DNA of 64,000 bases from Loxodes magnus (taxonomy: Eukaryota > Ciliophora > Karyorelictea > Loxodida > Loxodidae): NCBI GenBank assembly GCA_946699065.1, contig CAMPDV010000252.1, positions 310,001 to 374,000 of the forward strand, given 5' to 3'. Made by a program: the position numbers and the translations under genes. The notes below the pieces were generated by a model that was not told the origin of the DNA, ran no database searches, and worked only from the letters and a program-made list of their open reading frames with translations. Of this stretch, positions 12,340-22,504 are shown piece after piece. Numbering within the stretch: position 1 is the stretch's first letter; each line of letters opens with the position of its first letter.

Positions 12340-13075
12340 CTTTAGAACTGCAGTATTGAATGCAGCAGTATTATGAGAAGGAGGAAAGGTATCAGGAGTG
12401 CCTCGTATTATAATGTCACCAAATTCAGAGGTGAAACTGAAGAAGCAAATGAAGTACACCTTGCACAGGAGGTCTGGGAGTTCAACCCATTTAATCAGAT
12501 GAGCTGGAATAGCTCATCAAAATAATATTAAATCTTTAAAAAGAGATTAAAAAGCTTCGCTTGGAAAATTTAAAGTTGAATATGCAAATAATTAACAAAC
12601 TTTAAGATACACTAAACCTCAGAAAGGCAAATGAGGAGTGAGAGATAGATGCTTTATAAAAATATTAATAAGAAATAAAATAGCTAGTCCAGATCTTAGA
12701 TATATTAAATACAGAATTAAACACATGGCTAAGAATTAAAATCTTAAGCCAACAGCAAATCGAACAAGATAAACATGAAAACAAAAGGGCAGATTATATT
12801 TAAAAAGACTTCTGCTGTTAACTAAGTTATTAAACGAATAGTGAAAGAAATTTTATTAATTAAAAAAAACACTGAATCGAGGGAAAAAAGTTATTTTGCA
12901 ATTAGGAGAGAGGAATTTTTAATATAAAATAGAATCAAGATATACTGAGACTGATTTTAGAAAGATTATTAGGAAGAAGGAGACAATAATTAAATCCATG
13001 GAATAGAGCTCAAAATTATTTTAAGTTTAGATGTGAAATCGGTTGCTAAATGGTTAAAATAAATAAAATAAAAAA
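12340..13075 (+). pseudogene. gag-like (ORF1-like) protein, coiled coil and zinc-knuckle region
   Basis: With UAR as Gln one frame runs about 245 codons, broken by seven TGAs. Near residues 60-150 is a long coiled coil, E-L-E-Q-L-I-K-I-I-L-N-L-Q-K-E-I-K-K-L, matching Y-K-Q-L-I-K-V-V-L-N-L-Q-E-E-V-K-K in the 28.2-29.0-kb copy. The knuckle is reduced to D-F-C-C-Q-L-S. Past it, K-H-[TGA]-I-E-G-K-K aligns with H-D-[TGA]-I-Q-E-K-K at 28.4 kb and with N-Y-W(TGG)-I-K-E-Q-K at 27.5 kb. R-G-I-F-N-I-K-Q-N follows in the place of G-N-I-Y-K-K. It is part of inverted repeat 2. Such proteins bind RNA in retroelement particles; that role is inferred. Confidence 0.6.
12475..12518. other. two adjacent hairpins with 7-base loops
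   Basis: TGGG-AGTTCAA-CCCA (12,475-12,489) is followed by GATGAGC-TGGAATA-GCTCATC (12,498-12,518), the second with a perfect 7-bp stem. On the minus strand the first has the loop TTGAACT, like the TTGAAAAT loop of the short elements' ends, so an old minus-strand element end may lie here. It sits within the start of the gag-like frame. Confidence 0.4.
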
Positions 13076-14179
13076 TGTTTTAAATAATATTTTTATTTAA
13101 TTTAAAATAATATGATCTTGATACTTCAGTTTATTTTTTTCTTATGAAAACTATATTTTAAATTTTAAATTTATTTCTTTGTAAGAATTTATATTTTTTT
13201 CGTTTTATCCTCCATAATATTATAAAATCATTCCATTTTTTTAAAAATCAGATTTAGAAATTGAGAACTGACTCTGAATAAAACCAAATTATCACAATAA
13301 TACTTAATAAAAGATTATTTAATTGATAAATTTTTATTTTAGATTTTTAAATAAGTTATTGTGATTTAATATTAGTCATTATAAAATTAATGATAATCTA
13401 CTTCAAAAAATTAATTTTTATATATTTTTAAAAATTATATTAATTTATATTTTTTAATATTTTTATAGATTTTTCTGCATTTTATAAATAATTGCATTCT
13501 AACTTAAAATATTAACTTACTAATAGAAAAAAAATATAAATTTCGTAAGTAAAGAATAGCAAAAAATTGAATGGAAAGTAATTAAGAATTAAATAGCTTT
13601 GATTAAAATTATATGATAGATTTAAAATAATTAAATTACTAAAAGACAAATTTTTATTAATAAATGCTCATTATTTAAATTTTTTAATTAATTTTCATTT
13701 TCTAAACTTTAGTTCTTTTTACATTTTAAACATAATTAAGTTTCTAGTTCATTTAAAAACATTTATCTTTTACAAGAATTAAATTAATATCAAGAAATTA
13801 AATAATCGAGTAAAAAATCAGATAAAAGGAATTGATTATTTTTATTAATTTAAGGATTATTTAAATAAAAATTTCTGTTATTTTAGTTTGATTAAATATG
13901 ATTATTTTAGTTAAAAATAAATTTTTTAAACGTAATTATTTTAAAAAATTTAGCATAAGCTTTAGATAAATTTCAATTTTATCCAAAAAACTCATTTTTT
14001 CCTTATTGGAACTCCATTTTATTAAAGTTTTGCATTTGCCAATTTTAACCAAGATCCATATTTACATTATTTTTTATTTTTTAGGAAAATTAATAAATTA
14101 ATAATTTAATTAAAACTGTATAGCTAATAAATAATTTTATTTATAATGTTTTTTGCTTTAATAAATTTATTATTACGAT

Positions 14180-14755
14180 GATGAACGCAATCGATGTTAT
14201 TTGCGCACTTTAATCAATATTTTTAATAAAAAAATCTTAAAAGAAGGAATTTTCAAATCTTGTTCTCGGCTTCCTTTTGGGAAAGTAGAGAAAAAATTAT
14301 TTAGAAATAGCAGTCGAAGCAAAAACAATAAGAGTCTTCTTTTCATTTATAAACCTAAACAAGATCACAGCAACTTTAGAAGTAGTTACTTAATAATGTA
14401 AGAAAGATATGCTATTATTGCCAGAACTAGTGACATTTATACAAGAGATGCTAAGAATTTAAGGAATTAAAGAAAAAATTCAAAAAAAGAATAAGAAAAA
14501 TTAAAAAAACTTTATTATGATTAATAAGGAGACATTTACAGAAGGAAAAGAAGTGAAGCGCCTGTTGATATTAAAATAAAACTAATAAGAAAATAAAGAA
14601 ACTGAGCTAATTATTGTGTATAAATAAATTCAGGATGGAGGAAGAGTATAAATAAAACAACTTATTTTAAGTTGTGACCTAACTTGCACTACTAAGCATC
14701 TCAATTGCAGAAAATAAAAATTTATAAATACATTTTATCTTGATTTAACTAATGC
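14180..14755 (+). mobile_element. gag-like insertion, absent from the partner arm
   Basis: The arms match up to about 14,180 and again from about 14,755 (A-A-T-T-C-A-A-T-T-T-C-A-G), while the partner shows continuous sequence at 26,600-26,650. About 575 bp is therefore extra here. Inside, the frame through 14,201 continues (UAR as Gln) for about 150 codons with no TGA. It reads like protein and contains Q-Q-G-D-I-Y-R-R-K-R (about 14,520-14,550), the family's G-N-I-Y-R-K-K motif. The codons 14,675-14,715 (C-D-L-T-C-T-T-K-H-L-N-C) lie in another frame and may be chance. No clear target-site duplication is visible. Confidence 0.55.
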
Positions 14756-15476
14756 TTTAATAATCTAAATTCAATTTCAGATATATTTATCATTTTTTCT
14801 TTTTACTTTAAAAGTTTTTTTTCTCTCATTTCTATTTGAATTTATTATTTTTTAATGTGCTGATATTTTAAGTTTCTTCAACTATATAAAAATTTAAATA
14901 TTTTTCATCTAGTTAAATTTTTTGATATTTAAATAAATCATAAGATTATTTATACAATTTTAACGCTTTTAATAATTTATTTTAGCTTTGATCATTTTGA
15001 TGTTTATTAAATGTAAATAATAATATAGTTTTTTTAATCTCTTTTCAGTAAAAAATTAATTAATGTAATTTCTAATTTTTTTATAATTTTGCTTAAAATT
15101 AATTAGATTAACATCTTAATTTTTTTTGTAAATTTAACATATTTATAATTATAAAAGATATTTTACTTATATATTTATTTCAGAAAAATTAATATTTGAA
15201 AACATTTATTTTTTAAGTATTTCAAGTAGTCTTAGAATGTTTATCTTTATAATTTTGAGATTAAAAAATAAGTTATATTCTTTGATTCTAATCTATTATT
15301 TTATTAGATTATTATTTTATTAAATTTTCTTAAACTAGAATTTTAGATATTTTACAGATTTTTTCAATTTAGTTGGGATCACAATTCTATATATATTATT
15401 TCATCTTTTTTTAAATTCTTTGCTATAATTATATATATGTATATGTAAACTAAAAATTATTAAATTTTTGCTATTT

Positions 15477-15559
15477 CCTGGGATTTAACCAGGTTCTTGC
15501 TGCCATTTTTTTGCGTGGATGGATACCACGACCAAGTTTTTTACGTGGAAGTTAGCCAC
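15477..15559 (-). other. terminal array of three hairpins with 7-base loops
   Basis: CCTGG-GATTTAA-CCAGG (15,477-15,493), CGTGG-ATGGATA-CCACG (15,514-15,530) and GTGG-AAGTTAG-CCAC (15,545-15,559) are each perfect stems of 4-5 bp with 7-base loops. The first matches the end hairpin of other copies. The middle one is also partly kept at 49.90-49.95 kb (CGTGA/CATGG). The set resembles tRNA arms but no acceptor stem pairs, so I call it a structured 3' end. Confidence 0.6.
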
Positions 15560-16230
15560 AAAGAATTTTCTGCACTTCCTGGGAATATTTTCCTCTTGTA
15601 GATTCCATTTTAAGTAATCCTAAGTTTATTGATTGTTCTTCAAGTTCTTTATTGCTCTCTAACTAAAATCTTCTTTCATTCATAACATTGTTTTAATAAA
15701 TGTCATTTTGATTTGCAGTACCAGCAATATCTAGTTATTTTTTTCTAAAATTTCTTCTGAAATACCTTTTTTTCAAGTCATTTACTTTTTTTCAGTAAAT
15801 CTTAGTCAATCTTTTTATCGTTCTGATGTTCTTAAACATTTGCTTAATTAAAATCTTTTTCAATAATCATACCTTGGTTTTACTTAGAATTATTTTAAGA
15901 TTATTCTTATAGTTGCTATTCCGTGAATAAATTATTTTAGAATAACAGAAGCCTTATTATTAATAATTCATTATTTTAGTCGTCTATTAAATTCATTATC
16001 TCTCTTATTTTTTCTCTTTGATTGTACATTGTTTCTTAATATTCTTTGATTGTTCTTTTCATTTAATTGAGTTATAAATATAGTTCTGATTCTTCCTCGA
16101 TCTTAATTAGATTTTTCTCGATTGTTCCGACATTTATTTTTCCTTCTGATGAGGAAATTGAATTGTCTTCTAGCTATTATTTTTCTACAATTATTTCGCC
16201 GCTTTCCTTTTTGTGTTTCTAATTTGTTTT
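15477..16230 (-). mobile_element. short retroelement encoding a gag-like zinc-knuckle protein
   Basis: Read on the minus strand with UAR as Gln, a single frame spans nearly the whole element: a serine stretch (S-I-S-S-S-E-G-K), a coiled coil with E-K-I-R-E-I-M-N and D-Q-N-N-E-L-L-I-I-R, then an intact CCHC knuckle, C-W-Y-C-K-S-K-[TGA]-H-L-L-K-Q-C (15,726-15,685). R-E-Q-Q-R-T and N-G-I-Y-K-R-K follow. The 53.8-kb copy aligns throughout. TGAs fall at a few codons, two of them shared with that copy. The 5' flank shares AAATTAG and GCGGCGAAA-like bases with 53.80 kb. It ends in three hairpins. No ATG is preserved at the expected start. Length is about 750 bp, with no polymerase gene, so it would need enzymes in trans. 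Confidence 0.65.
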
Positions 16231-17935
16231 TTTGCTATAAATAAAATGATAATTCTAATTAGTTTTTACTTATTTCTATATTTAAAATTTCAAAATCTTT
16301 AGCATCGAAAAACTTATTGTATTATATTTCAATTATCTTAAAAATTTTTTGTAAGACTATTTAATATATTATAACGATCTACAACATTAAGTAGATATTT
16401 CTTATTCTCATTAAATTAAATCAATAATTTAAATAATTTCCAGTCATTATTCTACTTTTTATAAATTAATTCTTCTTTGTACTTTTAAACTTTTTCTATT
16501 ATAATAAAATAAATTTCCGATTATAAATATAGAAATATAAGCATTTTTTAATTTATTTGATTAAAACTACAATAATCCATTAGACTAATTATCTCTTAAA
16601 TTCTGTGATATTAAATTAGTTTTATTCTTTAATATGTTTTTAATATATTTTATATTTATTCCTAATTATTTAGTAATATTATCCTATTTTTCTTTATAAA
16701 GTTTTAATTCTTTTTTATTTTATTTTTTTGATTAACATATTAAATACATCTACCAAAATTAATATTGTTTTGATTGCTTTTAAGAGCCAAGCTATCGATC
16801 AATAAGGTGGAACTTCTAGATAAAATCCTTTTCATCAAAAAATTATGAAGAAAAATGATTCGCGAGTTTCCCTAAATGTAATCTGAGTATCAAAAAATAC
16901 AATTTAAAAATAGAAAACTTGAAAAGTGCCTTTAAGATCTAAGCAATAAAAAGATTTGTCTGATTACGTAGTAGGTAAGATATTCAAAAAATTAAATACT
17001 AAAATATTGAAGATTATTTAATTTCCTTTTTAAAGATATTATTTGCTTTATGAAAAATTAAAATTGAATCACTCTTGACTCTAATTTATAAATTTCAATA
17101 AGTACATAAGAATTAAGTATAAGAACTCTAAAATTAAATGATAGTTTAATGAAAATTCTGCTTTTACTTTGTAATTTATTTGTTTCAGCATAATTATCGT
17201 TTTTTTTGCTGTAGATCAGCACTTCAAACAAATTATTTCTAATATCTTAACACTATTTAATTAAATTTAATTTTACTATTTAGTAGATATTCTTTAAAAT
17301 CATTTAGAAAATAGTTAAAACTACTTCATATACAAATGTTCTTCATTAAGTTTATTCTATCTAGCTTAAATAATAGTTGATAATATTTTTTTAAATATTT
17401 AATAAAAAAATCTGTATTTTTTTAATTTTTTCCCATTCAAATTTTACTTTTTTGCTTATTAAATTAAATATTTTTATTTGATTTATCTTATTATTGCTAA
17501 TATCCCATTCATCAACATTTTTGAATACAAAATTTTTTCTTATTGTAAATTTGCTACTCTTCCTAAATATAATTTTATAATTTTAGATTAAATCTAGTTA
17601 ACTTTAATACTAAATTACTAAAATTTGACTAATTTATTATTAAAAATAGCTTTTTTAATATTTTAACTTTTCTATTTTATAGCTAATGTTTATAATTTTT
17701 AATTTAGTGAGTTAATTTTCTAAATTATCTTAATGCAGTAAGTTTCTAGAAAGTTAGATTCTATTTTATTTTTAATTTCTTATCATTGAATAAGAATTTA
17801 ACTTTCACTAGATTTAGGATTAATTAAGTTATAGCTTTCTTATTAATTAAAATTTTATTTCTAATTTTTAACTCTTAAAGATATTTTGCTTGGAAATAGG
17901 AATTTCATTAAGCTGTTTAAATCGAAAAAATGTTT
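16231..17935. other. A+T-rich stretch with one weak coiled-coil remnant
   Basis: Nothing firm. Around 16,853-16,980 the plus strand (UAR as Gln) reads M-I-R-E-F-P-Q-M-Q-S-E-Y-Q-K-I-Q and is Lys/Glu-rich, perhaps a gag-like coil fragment. Confidence 0.35.
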
Positions 17936-18535
17936 GATAACATTTTACAAGCAAAAATTTTGATTTTCTCTTTAAATAAATTATTAGAGCGCTTTCTTGA
18001 GCATATCTCAGAGTCAGAACAGCTGATTACAGATCAAGATTAAAAATACAGAAATATTGACGGTAAATTAGCACAGTTAGTAAAAAAAGCAAATTGCAAA
18101 AGTAAATAGAATCAAGTGATTATAAGTAAGACAAGAGGGAGAGAGAAGAGATTAAAGTTGACAAGCCTTTATATAAGCGAGAAATGAAATCCTACTACTA
18201 CTGTGGCTCGTGAGAACACTTGTGAAGGAAGTATATGAAATTCCTAATTTAAAATAGAGTTACTGGTAAAAGATAACATATGAAAAAGGTAGAAACAGCT
18301 CAAATTAAGAAGGAATAGAGAACAGTTATAGATGAACGCTTTTGGGAATATATACAAGAAAAAGGGCAACTAGTAATGGAAGAGGAACTGGAGACTTTAG
18401 AACAACCAAAACTTGACAGTGGGTGTAGTACGAACATTTAATTTTAGCCTCCGGAGCTATCTGGAGGCAGACTAGAGATAGGTTGAAATACCTACAAGAA
18501 GGCCAAATATTTAATTCATAACAATAATAAATAAA
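17936..18535 (+). pseudogene. gag-like protein, zinc knuckle and C-terminal part
   Basis: E-R-F-L-E-H-I-S-E-S-E-Q (about 17,990-18,025) matches the 6.7-kb and 32.0-kb copies. The knuckle (18,193-18,234) reads Y-Y-Y-C-G-S-[TGA]-E-H-L-[TGA]-R-K-Y, that is CX2CX4HX4C with the first and last Cys changed to Tyr by single G-to-A steps. The TGA two residues after His is shared with the copies at 46.67 and 31.86 kb. G-N-I-Y-K-K-K-G-N follows about 100 bases later in another frame. The frame of the knuckle stays open about 100 further codons. The end, around 18,440-18,510, matches 20.0 kb. Confidence 0.6.
18447..18468 (+). other. 6-bp hairpin near the end of a gag-like copy
   Basis: GCCTCC pairs with GGAGGC around a 10-base loop. 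It is the most G+C-rich point of this copy and lies close to its 3' end. Confidence 0.45.
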
Positions 18536-19559
18536 TTATTAGTTTTTAACTTCTTTAAAATTAAAAAACTTAGAATCTTTAATTTAACTATTAAAAACAA
18601 ATTTTCTAAATTTCAGATTTGGAAAAAATATTATTTTGGTATGTTACCTATATCTATCTTTTTAAAAATAAAATTTTTCTATTAGCCATTATAAATTATT
18701 TTTAATTAATAATCTATTGCTTAATAATAATATATTTTAAAAGATATAAATATTTTTTATTTATGAAAATAATATTTAATTTAAAGAAATTAAAATAAAA
18801 AATAAAAATTATTAAAAAAAGAAAGGTAATTGCAAATAAGGAAAGTATATTACAATCATAGTTTCTAAAAATTATAATTTTTTATTTATATTTTACTATC
18901 TGAAATTATGAATATGAAGTTAATAAATCATAACTGCAAAAATTAAAAAATCATTAATTAACAAAATAATCCTAGGTATGTAAATAATTATTATAAAGCT
19001 TATTTTTCATTTTCCTATAGCATTTCTTCCTTAAAATTTTTAATTGTAAAGTATATTAAAAATAATTATTAATTTTTTAGAGCTTAGTAGAAATTAAAAA
19101 GTATAGAAAGCAAATTAATTTTTTTAATTTTAGTATTTATACATTAGTTTGAAATAGTCTATCAGAAAATATATATTATATAAAGGTAAAAAGCCAAATA
19201 AGAGAAAATGGGATAAATAGGATTTTTAAGCAGTTATTTTTGAGCGAATTATATGTATTTATTTTAAAAAGAGTGTTGTATTTAAAAAAAGATTTAAATG
19301 TTAATTTAGCGTTTATTTTTTTATTATTAAGGATTAAAATTAAAAACGATAGTTTAAATGGTTTAAAATATCTTATATTATAATAAGAGTTAAAAAATAT
19401 ATATTTAATTTAAGTGATCTATCTTAGTTATTATATTGAAAGCATAAAAAATATTAGAATATCTTTTGTCTTATTTAAAAAGAATTATCCTATCTTGGAT
19501 GAAACCTAAATTTATAAAACTAAATTCTACATATTTTATTATTTATTTTAATATTTTTT
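18536..19559. other. A+T-rich stretch, nothing recognised
   Basis: No coding signal or matched repeat. Confidence 0.45.
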
Positions 19560-19995
19560 CTGAATCATTTAAATATTTTTATTAAAATTTGTAAATTAGA
19601 TTAATTTTTCTTTAATTTTAGCCATTTATTCAATTAGTTTATTTTTGATATATTTTATTTTATTTTTTATATCTATCTTTTAATATTTAGTAGAAGAAAT
19701 ATGTTTAAATTTTTATTTCTCACTTTTAATCTTTTACTATGGATTTTTATTTTTTTACATATTCGTAATAAGAAAAATTGAAGTAATATTATTAGTATAA
19801 ACTTTATTTATAATTATTATTGTTTATATTTATTATTTTTCTAATTTTATTAAATTATTAAAGATTCTAATATCGTTATAATAATTGTATACGAAATATT
19901 TATTGGCCATTAATTTAAAATTATTTTAAAAGTAAATTTTCATTATTTTCTTATATTGCATAATTTTACAATACAATGCAAAATTAAATATTTTA
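19560..19995 (+). repeat. direct repeat with 47,100-47,740
   Basis: Blocks such as ATTCGTAATxxGAAAAATTGAAGTA and TTTTAAAAGTAAxTTTT with ATTGxATAATTTT occur in the same order in both places. In each case a minus-strand gag-like ORF lies immediately to the right, so this is probably the shared 3' part of one element subfamily. Confidence 0.5.
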
Positions 19996-19999
19996 TATT

Positions 20000-20930
20000 C
20001 TTGGAGGTATTTTAGCCTCTTTCCAACCAACTCTAGATTGCTCTAAAGCCTAGATATAAAAGCTTATAAATATCCACAAGTCTTCTTCTCTCGTCATTTG
20101 TATAGTCCTTGAAATATAATTTTGTCTAGATAATGCTTTATATCTTTTTTCTTGTTTATTTTTTCTAAATTGTTGCAAAATATTTTTTCTCTTTTTAGTT
20201 TTATCATATATTGTTTCTCTTTTTTGTTTCATATTTCTTCTAGCAGTACCAATACTCTTATCAAAGTTGTGAAATTTATAGCGTCTTTTCCACAAATAAG
20301 ATATAGAATTACATTAATTTCATTTTTAGCTTTGCGTTTGGATTTAAATTTTAAATTTTTTTCTTCTTCAATTATCATTGGATCATTTCTTTATTTTCTT
20401 AGTTCCATTTAACGCTGCAATTTGCTGACTTTCTTCTATTTTTCTATCTTAATGGCCCGTTCTTAATGCTTCTATTGCTAGTTTTATGATTGAATATTTT
20501 AATTTTTTTAAATATTTTAAAAAAAAGTTACAATTCTTTCTTAGATCATGAGTCCTGATTCTATTTGTTCTACAATTTCAAGTGAGTCCATTGATTTCTT
20601 ACTACCTTTCTTCAACTTTTTGTTCTCTTCCTGTAGATCCAGCATCACTTTAATATGCTAATCATAGCTTATTTACTGCTTGGCTGTGAAATTTGAGACT
20701 TTCAGTTAAATTATATTTTTTAGCTTATTTCCTAGACTTCTCTTCATAGTGAGAGACACAATTAGGTGGCAACTTTTTTTGTAACTATTCCAAATATCTA
20801 GCCTCTCTAGTTGACGTTAACTCTTACTTTTTTAGAGCCACAAAAAATCCTGATTGTAATCCTTGCTTTTTTTGTAAGATATTTTTTAATTTTTATAATA
20901 TCTTTTTCTATATATTTCAGTAATTAAAAA
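20000..20930 (-). pseudogene. gag-like protein with coiled coil
   Basis: On the minus strand E-E-K-S-R-K-Q-A-K-K (about 20,755-20,725) matches E-E-K-P-R-K-Q-A-K in the 7.0-kb copy. Q-I-S-Y-D-Q-H-I-K-V-M-L-D-L-Q-E-E-N-K-K (about 20,675-20,615) matches the coiled coil of the 28.7-kb copy. An open UAR-rich frame continues through a basic region. Around 20,305-20,265, L-I-C-G-K-D stands where the knuckle is expected, badly decayed. The end (20,045-19,995) resembles 18,440-18,510. The minus-strand frame 20,050-20,295, open under the standard code, crosses this in another phase. Confidence 0.55.
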
Positions 20931-21689
20931 AATAAATTAAATATTTTTATTTAAAAAGATAATAATTTTCTTAAATAATAATAATATTTAAGATAATTTT
21001 AATTTTCATACTAAGATTTATTTATTTATGAGATAATTCTATATCTCTACTATTTTTCAAATTTTATATTAATTTTATATTTTTCTAAATGATAATTATA
21101 AAAAATTAGAAGTTTATTTTATTTTTTATTTTATTTATGATTATAACATTTATTATTTAAAAAAAGTACATAATAAAAAAGTATTGCTATGTAGGAATAT
21201 TTAGCTTTATAAGAAAATATTATCTAATCCAAATAAAAGAATAGCATAATTTTAGTAGTTAAATATAAATTTTAATCAATAATAAAAGAAAATGATTTAG
21301 ATATAAAATTTTAAAGAATCTTTATTTTTCCAAATTTTAATAAATAAAATAGTAAAGTGAAAATAAGCAAAACATATTTAAAATAATCTATTTTAAACTG
21401 AAAAGATAGAAAAAATTGAAAATGTTGTAGATTAAAAAATAAATAAAAATTAATCAAAGTATAAATATAATAAAGGGTAAATTTTTTTGAGATCTAACTC
21501 TATTATAAATAAAAATTATAATTTTGACTTTTTTTTCATTAGTATTGCAGAAATTAATTTAGATAGGCATAACCTAATTAAAAGAAAATTATTATGGTTA
21601 TTTTTAAAATGGCTCTAGAATTCTCAAATAATTCCTCTACCAATACATGCCGACTAAATTAGTAGAAGACAAAAAGCTGTAGATAAAAA
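20931..21689. other. A+T-rich stretch, nothing recognised
   Basis: No coding signal or matched repeat. Confidence 0.45.
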
Positions 21690-22230
21690 TATGGAAGAAC
21701 CTATTATTTTCTCCCTTAAAACATTTTGCCTTACTTACTGATTCAAAAAATAAAAAATCACAACTGCTACAAAAAGGAAATAGAATATTATTATCGGAGA
21801 GGAAAGATAATTACAAGCAAACAATCAAAAAAGAAAGAAAAAAAAAACAGGAAAAAGCTAACAGTGACAACAATATATCTAGAAATAATATGAAGAAATT
21901 AACTAGAAAAATAGAATGAATAAATAGCAGGATCTATAAATTGTTTACGAAAAGGCATAGCAGAACTTTTCAAATGGATTGGAATCGTATATTTTAACAC
22001 TTAACTATAGCAAACATACAATATGCTAAATATTAACATGTAAACAATTTAGCAGAAACAGAAAATTTAAGAATTCCTAAAAAAGGAACTTAACATTGTG
22101 CAAGAGTCTCAAAGAGTCGAGGTAAGGTTAGAAATATTTCTTGACTCTAAGTAAAAATAAAAATTAAGTTTTTTTATTAATTGTGATGAACTTAACAAAG
22201 GTTGAACCACGTCAATTTAATTTATTTTTA
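21690..22230 (+). pseudogene. Lys/Gln-rich coding-like frame, possible gag-like copy
   Basis: From ATG 21,691 the frame (UAR as Gln) is open for more than 150 codons with two TGAs. It reads M-E-E-P-I-I-F-S-L-K and then a Lys/Gln/Glu-rich coil-like region. It contains T-I-C-Q-I-L-T-C-K-Q-F-S-R-N, which could be a broken knuckle but lacks spacing and His. It is less A+T-rich than its surroundings. Membership of the family is a guess from composition. Confidence 0.35.
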
Positions 22231-22504
22231 AACATTATCATTTCGATAAAATTTATTTAAAGAACTGATTTTAATATTTAAAATTTTGGAATTTTATTAA
22301 ATTCATATGTTTCCTGAAGTAAAATGATATCCTAAAAAAAATATATTATATAGTGTAAGAGTAATAGGATACTATCACCTTATTATAAAAATATTTAATT
22401 ATTTTATAGACGAACTAAATATATATTTACATATCTTAGTAATTTTATCATGTTATTTTAAATTATAAATTGCATATTTCAAATAAAGTATTAATTACAG
22501 TTTT

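Larger units (their letters stand above)
11040..15350 (+). repeat. left arm of inverted repeat 2 (partner 25,620-31,270)
   Basis: Reverse-complement matches are collinear along the arm: 11,040-11,290 with 31,020-31,260; 11,480-11,750 with 30,560-30,860; 12,050-12,240 with 30,050-30,240; the gag-like ORF 12.3-13.1 with 28.2-29.0 kb; 13,200-13,550 with 27,800-28,150; 13,680-14,180 with 26,650-27,190; and 14,950-15,340 with 25,620-26,060. Similarity is about 75-85% by eye. Length differences come from separate insertions: 14.18-14.75 kb here, 26.16-26.62 and about 27.2-27.8 kb in the partner. Confidence 0.8.

Noticed and set aside
14675-14715. C-D-L-T-C-T-T-K-H-L-N-C as a zinc knuckle
   Set aside because: Spacing differs from CX2CX4HX4C and it lies downstream of the G-D-I-Y-R-R-K motif in a different frame.
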